A stretch of DNA of 64,000 bases from Polynucleobacter sp. 80A-SIGWE (GCF_018882295.1 NZ_JACVOR010000002.1:620001-684000); one strand, 5' to 3'; positions 8,997 through 18,385 are shown, counted from the stretch's first letter. The notes: generated from the letters alone by a model not told the origin. A program made the numbers and translations.

Positions 8997-11507
8997 TTAA
9001 ATTTTTCCCTCGGAGCCTGGAGCCTCGAGGGGTAATAGTATTGTAAAGGTGCAGCCCGACAGCTTTGTATGTTCTGCATCCATGTGATTTTTTGCCCAAA
9101 GACGACCCTGATGGGACTCAATTACAGACCGGCAAATATTCAACCCCATGCCCATACCATCGTTTTTGGTACTAAAAAAGGGCTCAAACATGCGTTGAAT
9201 GACAGTTTCGGCTATTCCAGCGCCTGCATCTGTCACCTGAATGCGTAGCATGGCGGGGAAGGTGCTGGTATCCAGATCAGCCGCAATCCGAACTGGAGGT
9301 GCTGACCAGCGCGAGGAAAGGGGATAAACCTCTCTCAAGCTATCAAGGGAATTTTTGAGAAGGTTGACTAGTACCTGAAGAATTAAGACTGGATCAACGT
9401 CAACCGTTGGGAGATTTTCGGCAATTTCTGTAGTGATGCTGAGTCGATGGCGATGTGCCTCGATTTCGACAAGCCCAACAGCATCATTAATAATTTCACT
9501 GATATCGCATGATTTGCGTTGGGGCTCGCTGCGCTTCACAAAACCTTTAATACGCTGAATGATGGTGCCTGCTCTATGTGCTTGGTCAGAGGCCTTTTCC
9601 AGCGCAGGAAGAATATCTTTCTGCATGACGGGATCCAAGTGACCTTGCAGTCGTTTCGCTACACCCATGCAATAGTTGGAGATCGCTGCCAGCGGTTGAT
9701 TTAACTCGTGGGCTAGCGAAGAGGCCATTTCACCCATCGTGGTTAAACGACTGGTAAATTGCATGCGCTCTTCTTGTTGGCGTGCCAAATCATCTGCTTC
9801 GATACGAATCGTAATATCGGTAGCAATTAGTAATTGTGCCAAATGTCCATCAACCCAGGGTACGAAACGTCTGCGAACCTCATACCATTTTGATGTTCCA
9901 TTGGATTCATCTAGTAATTGAATTTCTTCCGACTCTGTTTCTTGATATAGAGAAGAGGGTGGTGCACCCTCAGCAAGAGCCTGCAGGATATTTTGTTTCA
10001 TATCGCTACCAGCTAAATCAAAATGACCTTTAGCGTTATCGCCAAATCGTTCGCGATAAAAGCGATTTGCAAAGAGTAATTCACCAGTCTCATTCGAGAC
10101 AACTGATACTGCGGCATCCAAACCCTCTAAAACAGTAATGAAACGCTCTTGGGAAGCTGCTAATTCTTCTCGAATTTTCTTTGGCTCGGAAATATCAATT
10201 AATGAAGTTACCCAACCCGTTTGCTTACCCTTTTCATTAATCAGTGGTGAGATAAAGGTGCGAGTTTGAATGATCGTGCCATTGCGGTGGAGGATTGATC
10301 CCTCGATACCAAGCTTTTTATCTTGACTTAGCGCCAGCTTGAGAGCTTGGTTCATTTTCTCGGTGAGCTCAGTCTTTTGCCCTTCGGGCCAGAAGGCAAA
10401 CGGCGGGCTAAGTCCAATCAGTTCTTCTGCTGACCAGCCCGTCATCTCGCAAAAGGCCGGATTGACATAGGTGATCATCCTATTCATATCGTGCGCACGA
10501 ATTCCCACCGGAGTAGAGTTTTCCATTGCGCTTCGGAAGTTGGTTTCCGCACGAAGATTCGCTTCAGCCTCTTGTCGAACCTGCATCTGTTTTAGAACTG
10601 ACCACAGACTCCAGATAACGAAGGCACTTAAACCTAGCACTACGCCGATCAACATTCTGAATGTCAGGTTCGTAGCTGGTGGATAGGTATCAATACGCAA
10701 ACTGAGATTTGGGCTGAGTACTCCTATGTCCAGACTGGTTTGATTGCTAAATGCTCGCTTGGGCGTATTTTTGTCAGATGAAATTGCTAAGACCTTATCG
10801 TCATCGGTGATCAAGGTAAATCGATATTGGCCTTTTAGCTCCCCAGGAATCATCTCCAGTAAACCCTGGGTTGTGTATAAGACGGCAACCATACCTTTAA
10901 TTTCATTGCCTGAAATTTGAGGCACCGTTTGCCAAAACACATTTCGAATTTCTTTTGAGATTAATTCATCACTTGGTACTTCAAGCGTAATGAACTGACT
11001 AAATGCTGGTCTATTAGTAGCGGCGCTAAGTTCTAGTGTTTTTTTCAGGGCTTGATTAATAACGCCCGCATTATTAACTTTATTAAACCAATCAGTTTTT
11101 AAGTTATCCGGTGGAATTCTCCACTTTCGTTCACTTGCTTCGTTAATCCAAACGATCTGCGCAATTTCATGGTTACTTTGGAGAAGATTTTCAGCCTGAA
11201 TAATGACGTTTTCTTTTAATTTTGCAGAATCTCCGGCTCCAGCAGAATCCCGGCCAATTGATTGCAGTACATCAGTGTTATTTGCAAAGCGTAATTGGAT
11301 CCGTTGCTTGGCAAAAGACAGCTCTCTAAATAGTGCCGCCTCTTGCTGGCTCTTTTCCTGAAGTTGCAGGGTGCCCATAATCACACCCATTACTACGGTA
11401 AATAGAACAATTGCTATTAATGGTGTGTAGACAAGCTTAAAACCCCGTATTCGACGGAGCCATTTCACAGGCTTTAGTTGCCAGATTGAAAATGCGATTT
11501 TTTTCAT
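8997..11507 (-). CDS. PAS-domain sensor histidine kinase with periplasmic sensor region
   Basis: This membrane histidine kinase of 836 residues pairs with the adjacent FixJ-type regulator. There is a transmembrane helix at about 27-47, a periplasmic region of about 235 residues, and a second helix at about 284-306. Two PAS domains follow (about 325-440 with MENSTPVGIRAHD, and about 452-570). The dimerisation/phospho-acceptor helix contains MASSLAHELNQPLAA with His near residue 600. The ATPase domain has the N box (LVNLLKNSLDSL), the G1 box (VTDAGAGI) and the G2 box (GMGMGLNICRS). The layout resembles DctS/FixL-type kinases. The periplasmic ligand cannot be identified from sequence; a C4-dicarboxylate or other small organic acid is only a guess. 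It is transcribed away from aceE. Confidence 0.92.
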   Translation of the reverse strand: MKKIAFSIWQLKPVKWLRRIRGFKLVYTPLIAIVLFTVVMGVIMGTLQLQEKSQQEAALFRELSFAKQRIQLRFANNTDVLQSIGRDSAGAGDSAKLKENVIIQAENLLQSNHEIAQIVWINEASERKWRIPPDNLKTDWFNKVNNAGVINQALKKTLELSAATNRPAFSQFITLEVPSDELISKEIRNVFWQTVPQISGNEIKGMVAVLYTTQGLLEMIPGELKGQYRFTLITDDDKVLAISSDKNTPKRAFSNQTSLDIGVLSPNLSLRIDTYPPATNLTFRMLIGVVLGLSAFVIWSLWSVLKQMQVRQEAEANLRAETNFRSAMENSTPVGIRAHDMNRMITYVNPAFCEMTGWSAEELIGLSPPFAFWPEGQKTELTEKMNQALKLALSQDKKLGIEGSILHRNGTIIQTRTFISPLINEKGKQTGWVTSLIDISEPKKIREELAASQERFITVLEGLDAAVSVVSNETGELLFANRFYRERFGDNAKGHFDLAGSDMKQNILQALAEGAPPSSLYQETESEEIQLLDESNGTSKWYEVRRRFVPWVDGHLAQLLIATDITIRIEADDLARQQEERMQFTSRLTTMGEMASSLAHELNQPLAAISNYCMGVAKRLQGHLDPVMQKDILPALEKASDQAHRAGTIIQRIKGFVKRSEPQRKSCDISEIINDAVGLVEIEAHRHRLSITTEIAENLPTVDVDPVLILQVLVNLLKNSLDSLREVYPLSSRWSAPPVRIAADLDTSTFPAMLRIQVTDAGAGIAETVIQRMFEPFFSTKNDGMGMGLNICRSVIESHQGRLWAKNHMDAEHTKLSGCTFTILLPLEAPGSEGKI

Positions 11508-11591
11508 GTAATCCGCTTATTTTGCCTTATGGGCAGCTTTCTCCAAGCAATTAGGTCGGATTCATACATTTGATTGCGATGCAACAAAATA

Positions 11592-11622
11592 CCACATAGT
11601 GAGAAATACTATCATTATGTGG
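11592..11622. promoter_or_regulatory. Candidate operator dyad upstream of aceE
   Basis: Arms CCACATA (11592-11598) and TATGTGG (11616-11622) are exact inverted repeats separated by 17 bases. Nested within is a second pair, ATAGT (11596-11600) and ACTAT (11608-11612). It lies just upstream of a sigma-70-like promoter for aceE, in the 203-base divergent region shared with the histidine kinase gene. An activator position for the aceE promoter, or an operator for the kinase/regulator operon, would fit. No protein is identified as its binder. Confidence 0.4.
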
Positions 11623-11630
11623 AAAATTGC

Positions 11631-11659
11631 TTGTTTACACCCATAGACCTTCCTAGAAT
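11631..11659 (+). promoter_or_regulatory. Candidate sigma-70 promoter for aceE-aceF-lpdA
   Basis: A weak -35 element TTGTTT (11631-11636) and a good -10 element TAGAAT (11654-11659) are spaced by 17 bases. The predicted start is near 11666, about 45 bases before the aceE ATG, which has a strong GGAGG site (11700-11704). The poor -35 match would be consistent with activator dependence, and the dyad at 11592-11622 sits immediately upstream. Inference from consensus only. Confidence 0.4.
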
Positions 11660-11710
11660 ATTGCCTATAGAGTGAATAAATAAGACCGATGTGAATAATG
11701 GAGGCAGTTT

Positions 11711-14407
11711 ATGGCAGCAGTTCCAGATCAAATTTTGGGTAGCGCAGGTAAGCAAGACGCGGATCCAGGTGAAACCCAAGAGTGGTTACAGGCGCTAGAT
11801 GGCGTTATTCGGAATGAGGGTCCTGAGCGTGCTGCATATCTTATTGACCAGCAAATTTCCCATGCGCGAGTCAATGGAGTTAACCAGCCATTTCATGCTG
11901 AAACTCCTTACATCAATACGATTCCAGTGGAGCAGCAAGCGCGCTTACCTGGTGATCAAAACGTTGAGCATCGTATTCGATCCTATACACGTTGGAATGC
12001 AATGGCTATGGTCCTGCGCGCCAACAAAGATACCAACGTAGGTGGACATATTTCTTCCTTCCAGTCTGCGGCTACTTTGTACGACGTAGGCTTTAACCAT
12101 TTCTGGCATGCACCATCGCCTGAGCATGGTGGCGACCTGATCTTTGTTCAGGGACATTCTGCACCTGGTGTGTACGCTCGTGCCTACATGCTTGGTCGTT
12201 TGTCAGACGAGCAGTTAAATAACTTCCGTCAAGAAGTTGGCGGTAAGGGCATCTCTAGTTATCCGCATCCTTGGTTGATGCCAGATTTCTGGCAATTCCC
12301 AACCGTGTCTATGGGCCTTGGCCCAATCATGGCTATTTATCAAGCGCGATTTATGCGCTACATGCAGGACCGCGGATTTATTAAAGCAGAAGGTCGCAAA
12401 GTTTGGGCCTTCCTCGGCGACGGTGAGACCGATGAGCCAGAATCACTTGGCGCTATTGGTATGGCTGGCCGTGAAAAATTAGATAACCTCATTTTTGTTG
12501 TGAACTGTAACTTGCAACGTCTTGATGGTCCCGTGCGCGGTAATGGCAAGATCATTCAGGAGCTCGAAGGGGAGTTCCGCGGCGCTGGTTGGAATGTTAT
12601 TAAGGTTGTTTGGGGTGGTCATTGGGACGCTTTGTTCGCGCGTGACAAAAAAGGCATCTTGATGCAGCGTCTCGGTGCAATCGTGGACGGTGAATACCAA
12701 ACCATGAAAGCCAAGAACGGCGCATATGTACGTGAAACCGTCTTCAACACTCCCGAACTAAAGTCTTTAGTGAGCGACTGGAGCGACGAGGAAATCTGGC
12801 AGCTCAATCGTGGCGGTCATGATCCACATAAAGTATTTGCTGCCTTCCATTCAGCTGTAAATCACAAGAATCAGCCTACAGTTATTTTGGCCCACACTAT
12901 TAAGGGTTACGGTATGGGTGGTTCAGGTGAGGCGATGAATATTGCCCACCAAGCTAAGAAGATGAATGCGGATGACGTGCGTCGCTTCCGTGATCGTTTT
13001 GAGATCCCAGTTAAAGATGAACAACTCGATGAAATGCCTTTGGTGAAGTTTGCTGAGGGTAGTGCTGAGCTTGAGTACATGAAAGCGCGTCGTCAAGAGT
13101 TGGGTGGATATTTGCCACAGCGCCGTATGAAAGCGGAGAGCTTGCCAGTTCCTGCTCTCGATGTATTCGCGCCATTATTGGAGGCAACTTCAGAGGGTCG
13201 CGAGATCTCTACAACAATGGCTTTCGTTCGCATCCTCAATACGATTGTGCGCGATAAGGTTTTAGGTAAGAGGGTGGTTCCAATTGTTCCGGATGAGTCA
13301 CGTACCTTTGGTATGGAAGGCATGTTCCGCCAGCTAGGTATCTGGAATCAACTGGGTCAGCTATATACCCCAGAAGATCATGATCAACTGATGTTCTATA
13401 AAGAGGACAAGACTGGTCAGATTTTGCAAGAAGGTATTAATGAAGCGGGTGGTATGTGCGACTGGATCGCTGCTGCAACTTCATACTCAACTCATGGTGT
13501 GCCGATGTTGCCCTTCTACATCTTCTACTCCATGTTTGGTTTCCAGCGTATTGGCGATCTCTGCTGGGCTGCAGGTGATATGCGTAGTCGCGGTTTCTTA
13601 TTGGGCGGCACTGCCGGTAGAACCACGCTAAATGGTGAAGGTCTCCAACATGAGGATGGCCACAGCCAGGTATGGAGTGCTGCTATTCCAAACTGCATTA
13701 GCTATGACCCTTCATTCTCATTTGAAGTTGCCGTGGTGATTCAGGATGGTATGCGTCGCATGTTGGCTGAGCAAGAGGATGTGTATTACTACATCACTTT
13801 GATGAATGAAAACTATGCTCACCCAGCAATGCCAAAGGGTGCGGAGCATGACATCATTAAAGGCATGTACAAACTTAAATCCGTTGGTGATGCCAATGCG
13901 AAATTGCGCGTACAGCTTTTAGGTTCAGGAACAATTTTCCGTGAAGTCATTGAAGCCGCTGAAATCTTGCATAAAGATTGGGGTATTGCTTCTGATTTGT
14001 GGGGTTGTCCAAGCTTTACAGAGTTAGGTCGAGATTGGAATGCAGTTCACCGCAATAATCTTCTCAATCCAACAGCTGCACCTGCTTTATCCCATGTAGA
14101 GAAGTGCCTTAAAGATACTGCTGGCCCAATTATTGCCGCTACTGACTATGTACGATTATTTGCAGAGCAAATCCGTCCTGCAATTCAGCATATGGGTCGT
14201 CGTTTCGAAGTATTGGGCACCGATGGCTTTGGTCGCTCCGATACCCGTGAAAAATTACGCGATTTCTTTGAGGTGGATCGTCGCTGGGTTGTATTAACAG
14301 CGCTACGTTCATTAGTGGATGCTGGTCAGCTTGATCGTCAAAAACTAGCCGAGGCGATTAAGAAATATGAAATCGATATCACTAAACCAAACCCAATGAT
14401 GGTTTGA
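11711..14407 (+). CDS. aceE: Pyruvate dehydrogenase E1 component, homodimeric type
   Basis: E1 decarboxylates pyruvate with thiamine diphosphate and passes the acetyl group to the lipoyl arm of E2. The single 898-residue chain is the homodimeric (AceE) type of gamma- and betaproteobacteria. The ThDP/Mg motif begins at GDGETDEPES (about residue 236) and closes at NCN about 27 residues later. The conserved VKVVWGGHWD and GYGMGGSGEAMNIAHQ stretches are present. The C-terminal transketolase-like half carries TFGMEGMFRQLGI and EDGHSQVW. The start at 11711 is set by GGAGG eight bases upstream. It is the first gene of aceE-aceF-lpdA, 15 bases before aceF. Confidence 0.98.
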   Translation: MAAVPDQILGSAGKQDADPGETQEWLQALDGVIRNEGPERAAYLIDQQISHARVNGVNQPFHAETPYINTIPVEQQARLPGDQNVEHRIRSYTRWNAMAMVLRANKDTNVGGHISSFQSAATLYDVGFNHFWHAPSPEHGGDLIFVQGHSAPGVYARAYMLGRLSDEQLNNFRQEVGGKGISSYPHPWLMPDFWQFPTVSMGLGPIMAIYQARFMRYMQDRGFIKAEGRKVWAFLGDGETDEPESLGAIGMAGREKLDNLIFVVNCNLQRLDGPVRGNGKIIQELEGEFRGAGWNVIKVVWGGHWDALFARDKKGILMQRLGAIVDGEYQTMKAKNGAYVRETVFNTPELKSLVSDWSDEEIWQLNRGGHDPHKVFAAFHSAVNHKNQPTVILAHTIKGYGMGGSGEAMNIAHQAKKMNADDVRRFRDRFEIPVKDEQLDEMPLVKFAEGSAELEYMKARRQELGGYLPQRRMKAESLPVPALDVFAPLLEATSEGREISTTMAFVRILNTIVRDKVLGKRVVPIVPDESRTFGMEGMFRQLGIWNQLGQLYTPEDHDQLMFYKEDKTGQILQEGINEAGGMCDWIAAATSYSTHGVPMLPFYIFYSMFGFQRIGDLCWAAGDMRSRGFLLGGTAGRTTLNGEGLQHEDGHSQVWSAAIPNCISYDPSFSFEVAVVIQDGMRRMLAEQEDVYYYITLMNENYAHPAMPKGAEHDIIKGMYKLKSVGDANAKLRVQLLGSGTIFREVIEAAEILHKDWGIASDLWGCPSFTELGRDWNAVHRNNLLNPTAAPALSHVEKCLKDTAGPIIAATDYVRLFAEQIRPAIQHMGRRFEVLGTDGFGRSDTREKLRDFFEVDRRWVVLTALRSLVDAGQLDRQKLAEAIKKYEIDITKPNPMMV

Positions 14408-14422
14408 TCAGAGACAGATACT

Positions 14423-15730
14423 ATGAGCCAACTAATTGATATTAAAGTCCCAGATATTGGGGATTACACAGATGTGCCTGTCATCGAAGTATTGGTAAAA
14501 GCCGGTGATCGCGTTGAAAAAGAGCAGTCTATTGTTGTTCTGGAATCAGATAAGGCAACTATGGACGTTCCATCATCACACTCCGGTGTGGTGAAAGAGG
14601 TCAAAGTTAAAGTGGGTGACTCGATTTCGGAAGGCGCTATTGTTTTAGTGCTTGAAGAAAGTGGTGAGGCGGCTGCTCCAGCAGCTGCACAAACTACAGC
14701 AGCTCCCGCGGCAGTAAAAGCTGAAGCAGCCCCAGCTCCTAAAGTGGAGCCTCCAATCGTGCGTGCACCTGCACCACCCCCTGTTAGTAATACACCGGTT
14801 GAAGTTGATCCAACAGCAAGTCATGCAAGCCCTTCAGTACGTAAATTTGCTCGTGAACTTGGCGTTGCTGTTCACCAAGTCAAAGGCTCCGGACCAAAAG
14901 GCAGAATTACTCAGGAAGACGTGCAGGCTTTTGTAAAAGCGGCAATGAGTGGTGGGGCTGGTAGCGCATCAAATGCATCGGGCGGAAGCTTGGGTGGATT
15001 GAATCTCATTCCTTGGCCTAAAGTAGATTTCTCTAAATTTGGAGAGACTGAGCGTCAGCCACTCAATCGTATTAAGAAGTTGACTGCAGCAAACCTAGGC
15101 CGCAACTGGGTCATGATTCCTGCGGTGACTTATCACGAAGATGCCGATATTACCGATCTCGAGGCATTTAGAGTTCTCACCAATAAAGAGAATGAAAAGC
15201 AGGGCCTCAAAATCACCATGTTGGCTTTCTTGATGAAGGCGGCTGTGGCTGCTCTTAAGAAGTACCCTGAGTTCAATAGCTCTATTGACGGTGATGACTT
15301 GGTATTGAAGAAGTATTTCAATATCGCATTTGCCGCAGATACGCCAAATGGTTTAGTGGTACCAGTCATTCGTGATGCAGATAAAAAAGGTATTTTTGAG
15401 CTTGCTCGCGAAACCTCCGAATTAGCTGCGCTTGCACGGGATGGAAAATTAAAGCCAGATCAAATGCAAGGTGCTAGTTTCACTATTTCCTCTCTGGGTG
15501 GTATTGGCGGTACGTATTTCTCACCAATCGTGAATGCACCCGAGGTCGCAATCTTGGGTGTAAGCAAAGCTGCTATGAAGCCTGTTTGGGATGGCAAGCA
15601 ATTTGTCCCTCGCTTAATTTGCCCATTGTCATTGAGCGCTGATCATCGTGTAATTGATGGTGCTTTAGCAACACGCTTCAATGTCTATATCGCTCAGCTG
15701 ATGTCCGACTTCCGTCGCGCAGCGTTATAA
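14423..15730 (+). CDS. aceF: Dihydrolipoamide acetyltransferase (PDH E2)
   Basis: E2 forms the core of the pyruvate dehydrogenase complex and transfers acetyl groups to CoA. There is one lipoyl domain (about 1-80) with the lipoylated Lys44 in ESDKATMDVP. An Ala/Pro-rich swinging linker follows (about 85-130), then the E1/E3-binding domain (about 134-172, SPSVRKFARELGV and GPKGRITQEDV). The catalytic domain (about 205-435) has His408 and Asp412 in SADHRVIDG. E. coli AceF has three lipoyl domains, so this 435-residue form is shorter; the E3 subunit here carries an extra one. It lies 9 bases before lpdA. Confidence 0.97.
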   Translation: MSQLIDIKVPDIGDYTDVPVIEVLVKAGDRVEKEQSIVVLESDKATMDVPSSHSGVVKEVKVKVGDSISEGAIVLVLEESGEAAAPAAAQTTAAPAAVKAEAAPAPKVEPPIVRAPAPPPVSNTPVEVDPTASHASPSVRKFARELGVAVHQVKGSGPKGRITQEDVQAFVKAAMSGGAGSASNASGGSLGGLNLIPWPKVDFSKFGETERQPLNRIKKLTAANLGRNWVMIPAVTYHEDADITDLEAFRVLTNKENEKQGLKITMLAFLMKAAVAALKKYPEFNSSIDGDDLVLKKYFNIAFAADTPNGLVVPVIRDADKKGIFELARETSELAALARDGKLKPDQMQGASFTISSLGGIGGTYFSPIVNAPEVAILGVSKAAMKPVWDGKQFVPRLICPLSLSADHRVIDGALATRFNVYIAQLMSDFRRAAL

Positions 15731-15739
15731 GGAGAAGAT

Positions 15740-17530
15740 ATGGCTAAGCAAATTATTCTCGTACCAGATATTGGTGATTATTCAGATGTGCCAGTTATTG
15801 AAGTGCTCATCAAGGTAGGCGATGTTATTGAAAAAGAGCAGCCCTTACTTGTGCTGGAATCTGATAAAGCTACGATGGAAGTTCCGGCTGATGCTGCCGG
15901 AACTATTCTGAGTATTTCCGTTAAGGCTGGTGACAAGGTTAGCAAGGGTAGTGCGGTTGCAGAAATTGAAGTGGGGGCAGCAGCAGCGCCTCAAGCTTCT
16001 ACACCTGCAGCAAGCCCATCCCCTGCGCCTGCTCCAGTAGCCGCTCCTGTGATCAGCGCTCCTATCGCTGGTCAATATAGCGGTAAGGTTGATCATGAGT
16101 GTGAAGTGCTTGTCTTAGGTGCTGGCCCAGGCGGCTATAGCGCTGCATTCCGAAGTGCGGACTTGGGCATGAGCACCATCTTGGTAGAGCGTTACTCCAC
16201 TTTGGGTGGTGTGTGCTTAAACGTGGGTTGCATCCCATCAAAAGCACTGCTTCATACGACCTCCGTGATGGATGAAGTGAAGACAATGTCTAAACATGGC
16301 ATTAGTTATGGCGCTCCAAAAATTGAAATTGATCAACTACGTGGTTACAAAGATTCTGTTATTGCCAAGTTGACCGGTGGATTGGCTGGCATGGCCAAAG
16401 CACGTAAGGTGACTGTTGTTCGTGGCCTCGGCCGTTTCTTAGATGCAAATCACGTCGAGGTTGAGTTAACCAAGGGTGATGGCCAAGATTTGGCTGGGAA
16501 CAAGGAAGTGATTCGTTTTCAGAAAGCAATTATTGCTGCTGGAAGTCAGCCAGTAAAGCTACCGTTCTTGCCAGAAGATCCGCGCATTGTTGATAGCACA
16601 GGTGCTTTATTGCTCAAGAGCATTCCAAAGCGCATGTTAGTTATTGGTGGCGGCATTATTGGTTTGGAGATGGCTACTGTCTACAGCACCCTGGGTTCAC
16701 GCATTGATATCGCTGAAATGATGGATGGCCTGATGGCTGGTGCAGATCGCGATTTAGAAAAGGTTTGGGAGAAATTTAACGCCGGCCGTTTTGAAAAGAT
16801 CATGCTCAAGACTCGCGCCTCTAAGGCTGAAGTTAAGGCCGATGGTATTCAAGTGAGCTTTGAGGGTGAGAGCGCTCCTTCGGAGCCGCAGACATACGAC
16901 CTAGTATTGGTTGCAGTAGGGCGCACACCTAATGGCAAAAAGATTGATGCAACTGCTGCAGGAGTGATCGTGGATGAGCGGGGATTTATCCCAGTAGATA
17001 ATCAAATGCGCACTAATGTAAACAACATTTTTGCTATTGGCGATATCGTTGGTCAACCTATGCTTGCTCATAAGGCAGTGCATGAAGGACACGTTGCAGC
17101 TGATGTTGCTGCTGGTGAAAAATCCTACTTTGATGCTAAGCAGATTCCATCTGTAGCCTATACCGATCCTGAAGTAGCTTGGGCTGGCTTGACTGAAGAA
17201 CAATGTAAAGCCAAAGGTATTGCTTATGAGAAGGGCTTATTCCCTTGGGCTGCTAGTGGTAGGGCGATTGCTAACGGACGTGATGAAGGTTTCACGAAGC
17301 TTATTTTTGATGCCACAACGAAGCGCATTATTGGTGGTGGAATCGTAGGCACTCATGCCGGTGATTTAATTGGTGAAGTGTGTCTTGCTATTGAGATGGG
17401 TGCTGATGCTGTAGATATTGGTAAAACAATTCATCCGCATCCCACCTTGGGCGAGTCAGTTGGCTTGGCTGCTGAGGCTGCTCACGGTCACTGTACTGAT
17501 TTACCGCCGGTTAAAAAGAAGGCTCATTAA
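15740..17530 (+). CDS. lpdA: Dihydrolipoamide dehydrogenase (PDH E3) with N-terminal lipoyl domain
   Basis: E3 reoxidises the dihydrolipoyl arm of E2 and makes NADH. At 596 residues it is about 120 longer than a plain LpdA because of an N-terminal lipoyl domain with Lys43 in ESDKATMEVP. An Ala/Pro linker (about 80-115) joins it to the flavoprotein. Visible are the FAD site VLGAGPGGYSAAF (about 125), redox-active Cys159 and Cys164 in GGVCLNVGCIPSKALL, the NAD site VIGGGIIGLE, and the catalytic His567-Glu572 region HPHPTLGE. The lipoyl-E3 fusion is known from betaproteobacterial PDH operons. An AAGGAGA site precedes the ATG. A terminator follows 32 bases after the stop. Confidence 0.97.
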   Translation: MAKQIILVPDIGDYSDVPVIEVLIKVGDVIEKEQPLLVLESDKATMEVPADAAGTILSISVKAGDKVSKGSAVAEIEVGAAAAPQASTPAASPSPAPAPVAAPVISAPIAGQYSGKVDHECEVLVLGAGPGGYSAAFRSADLGMSTILVERYSTLGGVCLNVGCIPSKALLHTTSVMDEVKTMSKHGISYGAPKIEIDQLRGYKDSVIAKLTGGLAGMAKARKVTVVRGLGRFLDANHVEVELTKGDGQDLAGNKEVIRFQKAIIAAGSQPVKLPFLPEDPRIVDSTGALLLKSIPKRMLVIGGGIIGLEMATVYSTLGSRIDIAEMMDGLMAGADRDLEKVWEKFNAGRFEKIMLKTRASKAEVKADGIQVSFEGESAPSEPQTYDLVLVAVGRTPNGKKIDATAAGVIVDERGFIPVDNQMRTNVNNIFAIGDIVGQPMLAHKAVHEGHVAADVAAGEKSYFDAKQIPSVAYTDPEVAWAGLTEEQCKAKGIAYEKGLFPWAASGRAIANGRDEGFTKLIFDATTKRIIGGGIVGTHAGDLIGEVCLAIEMGADAVDIGKTIHPHPTLGESVGLAAEAAHGHCTDLPPVKKKAH

Positions 17531-17561
17531 TCAACGTATCTTGACTAGTTTGTTTGATAAG

Positions 17562-17590
17562 AAAAAGCCCCGAGAGATCGGGGCTTTTTT
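17562..17590. terminator. Rho-independent terminator, probably bidirectional
   Basis: A hairpin with arms GCCCCGA (17567-17573) and TCGGGGC (17578-17584) and a four-base loop is flanked by an A-run on the left and a T-run on the right. It stands between the convergent lpdA and phasin genes and would work in both directions. Confidence 0.92.
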
Positions 17591-17615
17591 AATGCTGCTG
17601 CTATTGCAACAAGAA

Positions 17616-18182
17616 TTACTTTTTCTTGCTAGTTTTAGTCGCAGGCTTGCTATTTGTTTTGATTGTCTTTTCAACTGTGCTGGTAGCATTGCTTAAGTTT
17701 GTTTGAGCAACTTCAACCGCATGCTTTACTGCTTTTTGGCTTGTTTCAAAAACGTTGGTAGCAGAAGCGATGGCTTGTTTAATCGCATTTACTGCGGCAT
17801 CTGATCCTGCTGGCGCATTCTTAGTCCAGTCTTCAACTAGTGCATTAATTTTTTTGTGGCCCGCTTGCATCTCTTTTTCAGCAGAACTTGTAAAGTTTGC
17901 TTGTGTCTCGTGGGCTAAATCATAAAGATGGCGACTATAGGCCATGATTTTCTCAGCCATTGGCTGCACAGCTTCTGCTTGATGTGCGAGGAGTTGTTGA
18001 ATATCTTTTACTTCCAAGGCTTTTTTAGCGCTGCTCATACTATCGCCTAGAGTTTGCTTGGCAATATGCATATTCAGTTCTACCAATTTCTCTATGCTTT
18101 GCAATGCTTGATTAGTTAGTCCGCTTAAGGTCTCTAAATTTGCTTTTTGCGCTGCTGCTATTTGTTCTGGCGTTAAGTTCAT
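17616..18182 (-). CDS. Phasin family protein (PHA granule-associated)
   Basis: Phasins coat polyhydroxyalkanoate granules and control their size and number. The 188-residue protein starts MNLTPEQIAAAQKANLETL, then runs as an amphipathic helix rich in Ala, Gln, Lys and Glu without Cys. It has the usual family hallmark EKLVELNMHIAKQTL near residue 32, and ends in a basic Lys/Thr tail (PATKTSKKK) like the phasin_2/PhaP type with a DNA-binding-like tail. The gene has its own promoter region, 203 bases shared with a divergent EamA gene, that contains a strong dyad at 18255-18282. It converges on the PDH operon terminator. PHA synthase is not in the window, though a 3-hydroxybutyryl-CoA dehydrogenase is. 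Confidence 0.9.
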   Translation of the reverse strand: MNLTPEQIAAAQKANLETLSGLTNQALQSIEKLVELNMHIAKQTLGDSMSSAKKALEVKDIQQLLAHQAEAVQPMAEKIMAYSRHLYDLAHETQANFTSSAEKEMQAGHKKINALVEDWTKNAPAGSDAAVNAIKQAIASATNVFETSQKAVKHAVEVAQTNLSNATSTVEKTIKTNSKPATKTSKKK

Positions 18183-18254
18183 TTCATTCCCTTTCTTGTG
18201 GACTTTATCTCTTTACTCACTATGAGCTTTATCTTGAGCCTGTCAATTTAATTA

Positions 18255-18282
18255 CGCACCATTTTACAGTAATAATGGTGCG
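18255..18282. promoter_or_regulatory. Candidate phasin operator (9-bp inverted repeat)
   Basis: CGCACCATT (18255-18263) and AATGGTGCG (18274-18282) are exact inverted repeats around a ten-base spacer. On the phasin strand the outer edge continues as GTTGCACCGC, with GC-N3-GC spacing of the sort described for PhaR sites at phasin promoters. It is 73-100 bases upstream of the phasin start. A PhaR-type repressor is the best guess, but none is encoded in this window. There is no T-run, so it is unlikely to be a terminator. Confidence 0.45.
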
Positions 18283-18385
18283 GTGCAACATATTAAGTGA
18301 GATGCTGAGAAACGGGATGTGAGGATATAAAAAAGCCTAAAATCAGTAATTACATAAAAAACTCCACATTTTCAATAAGTTATCC

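Noticed and set aside
16901..17203. Antisense frame of 100 residues opposite lpdA
   Set aside because: Composition is low-information and the sense frame has all E3 catalytic motifs.
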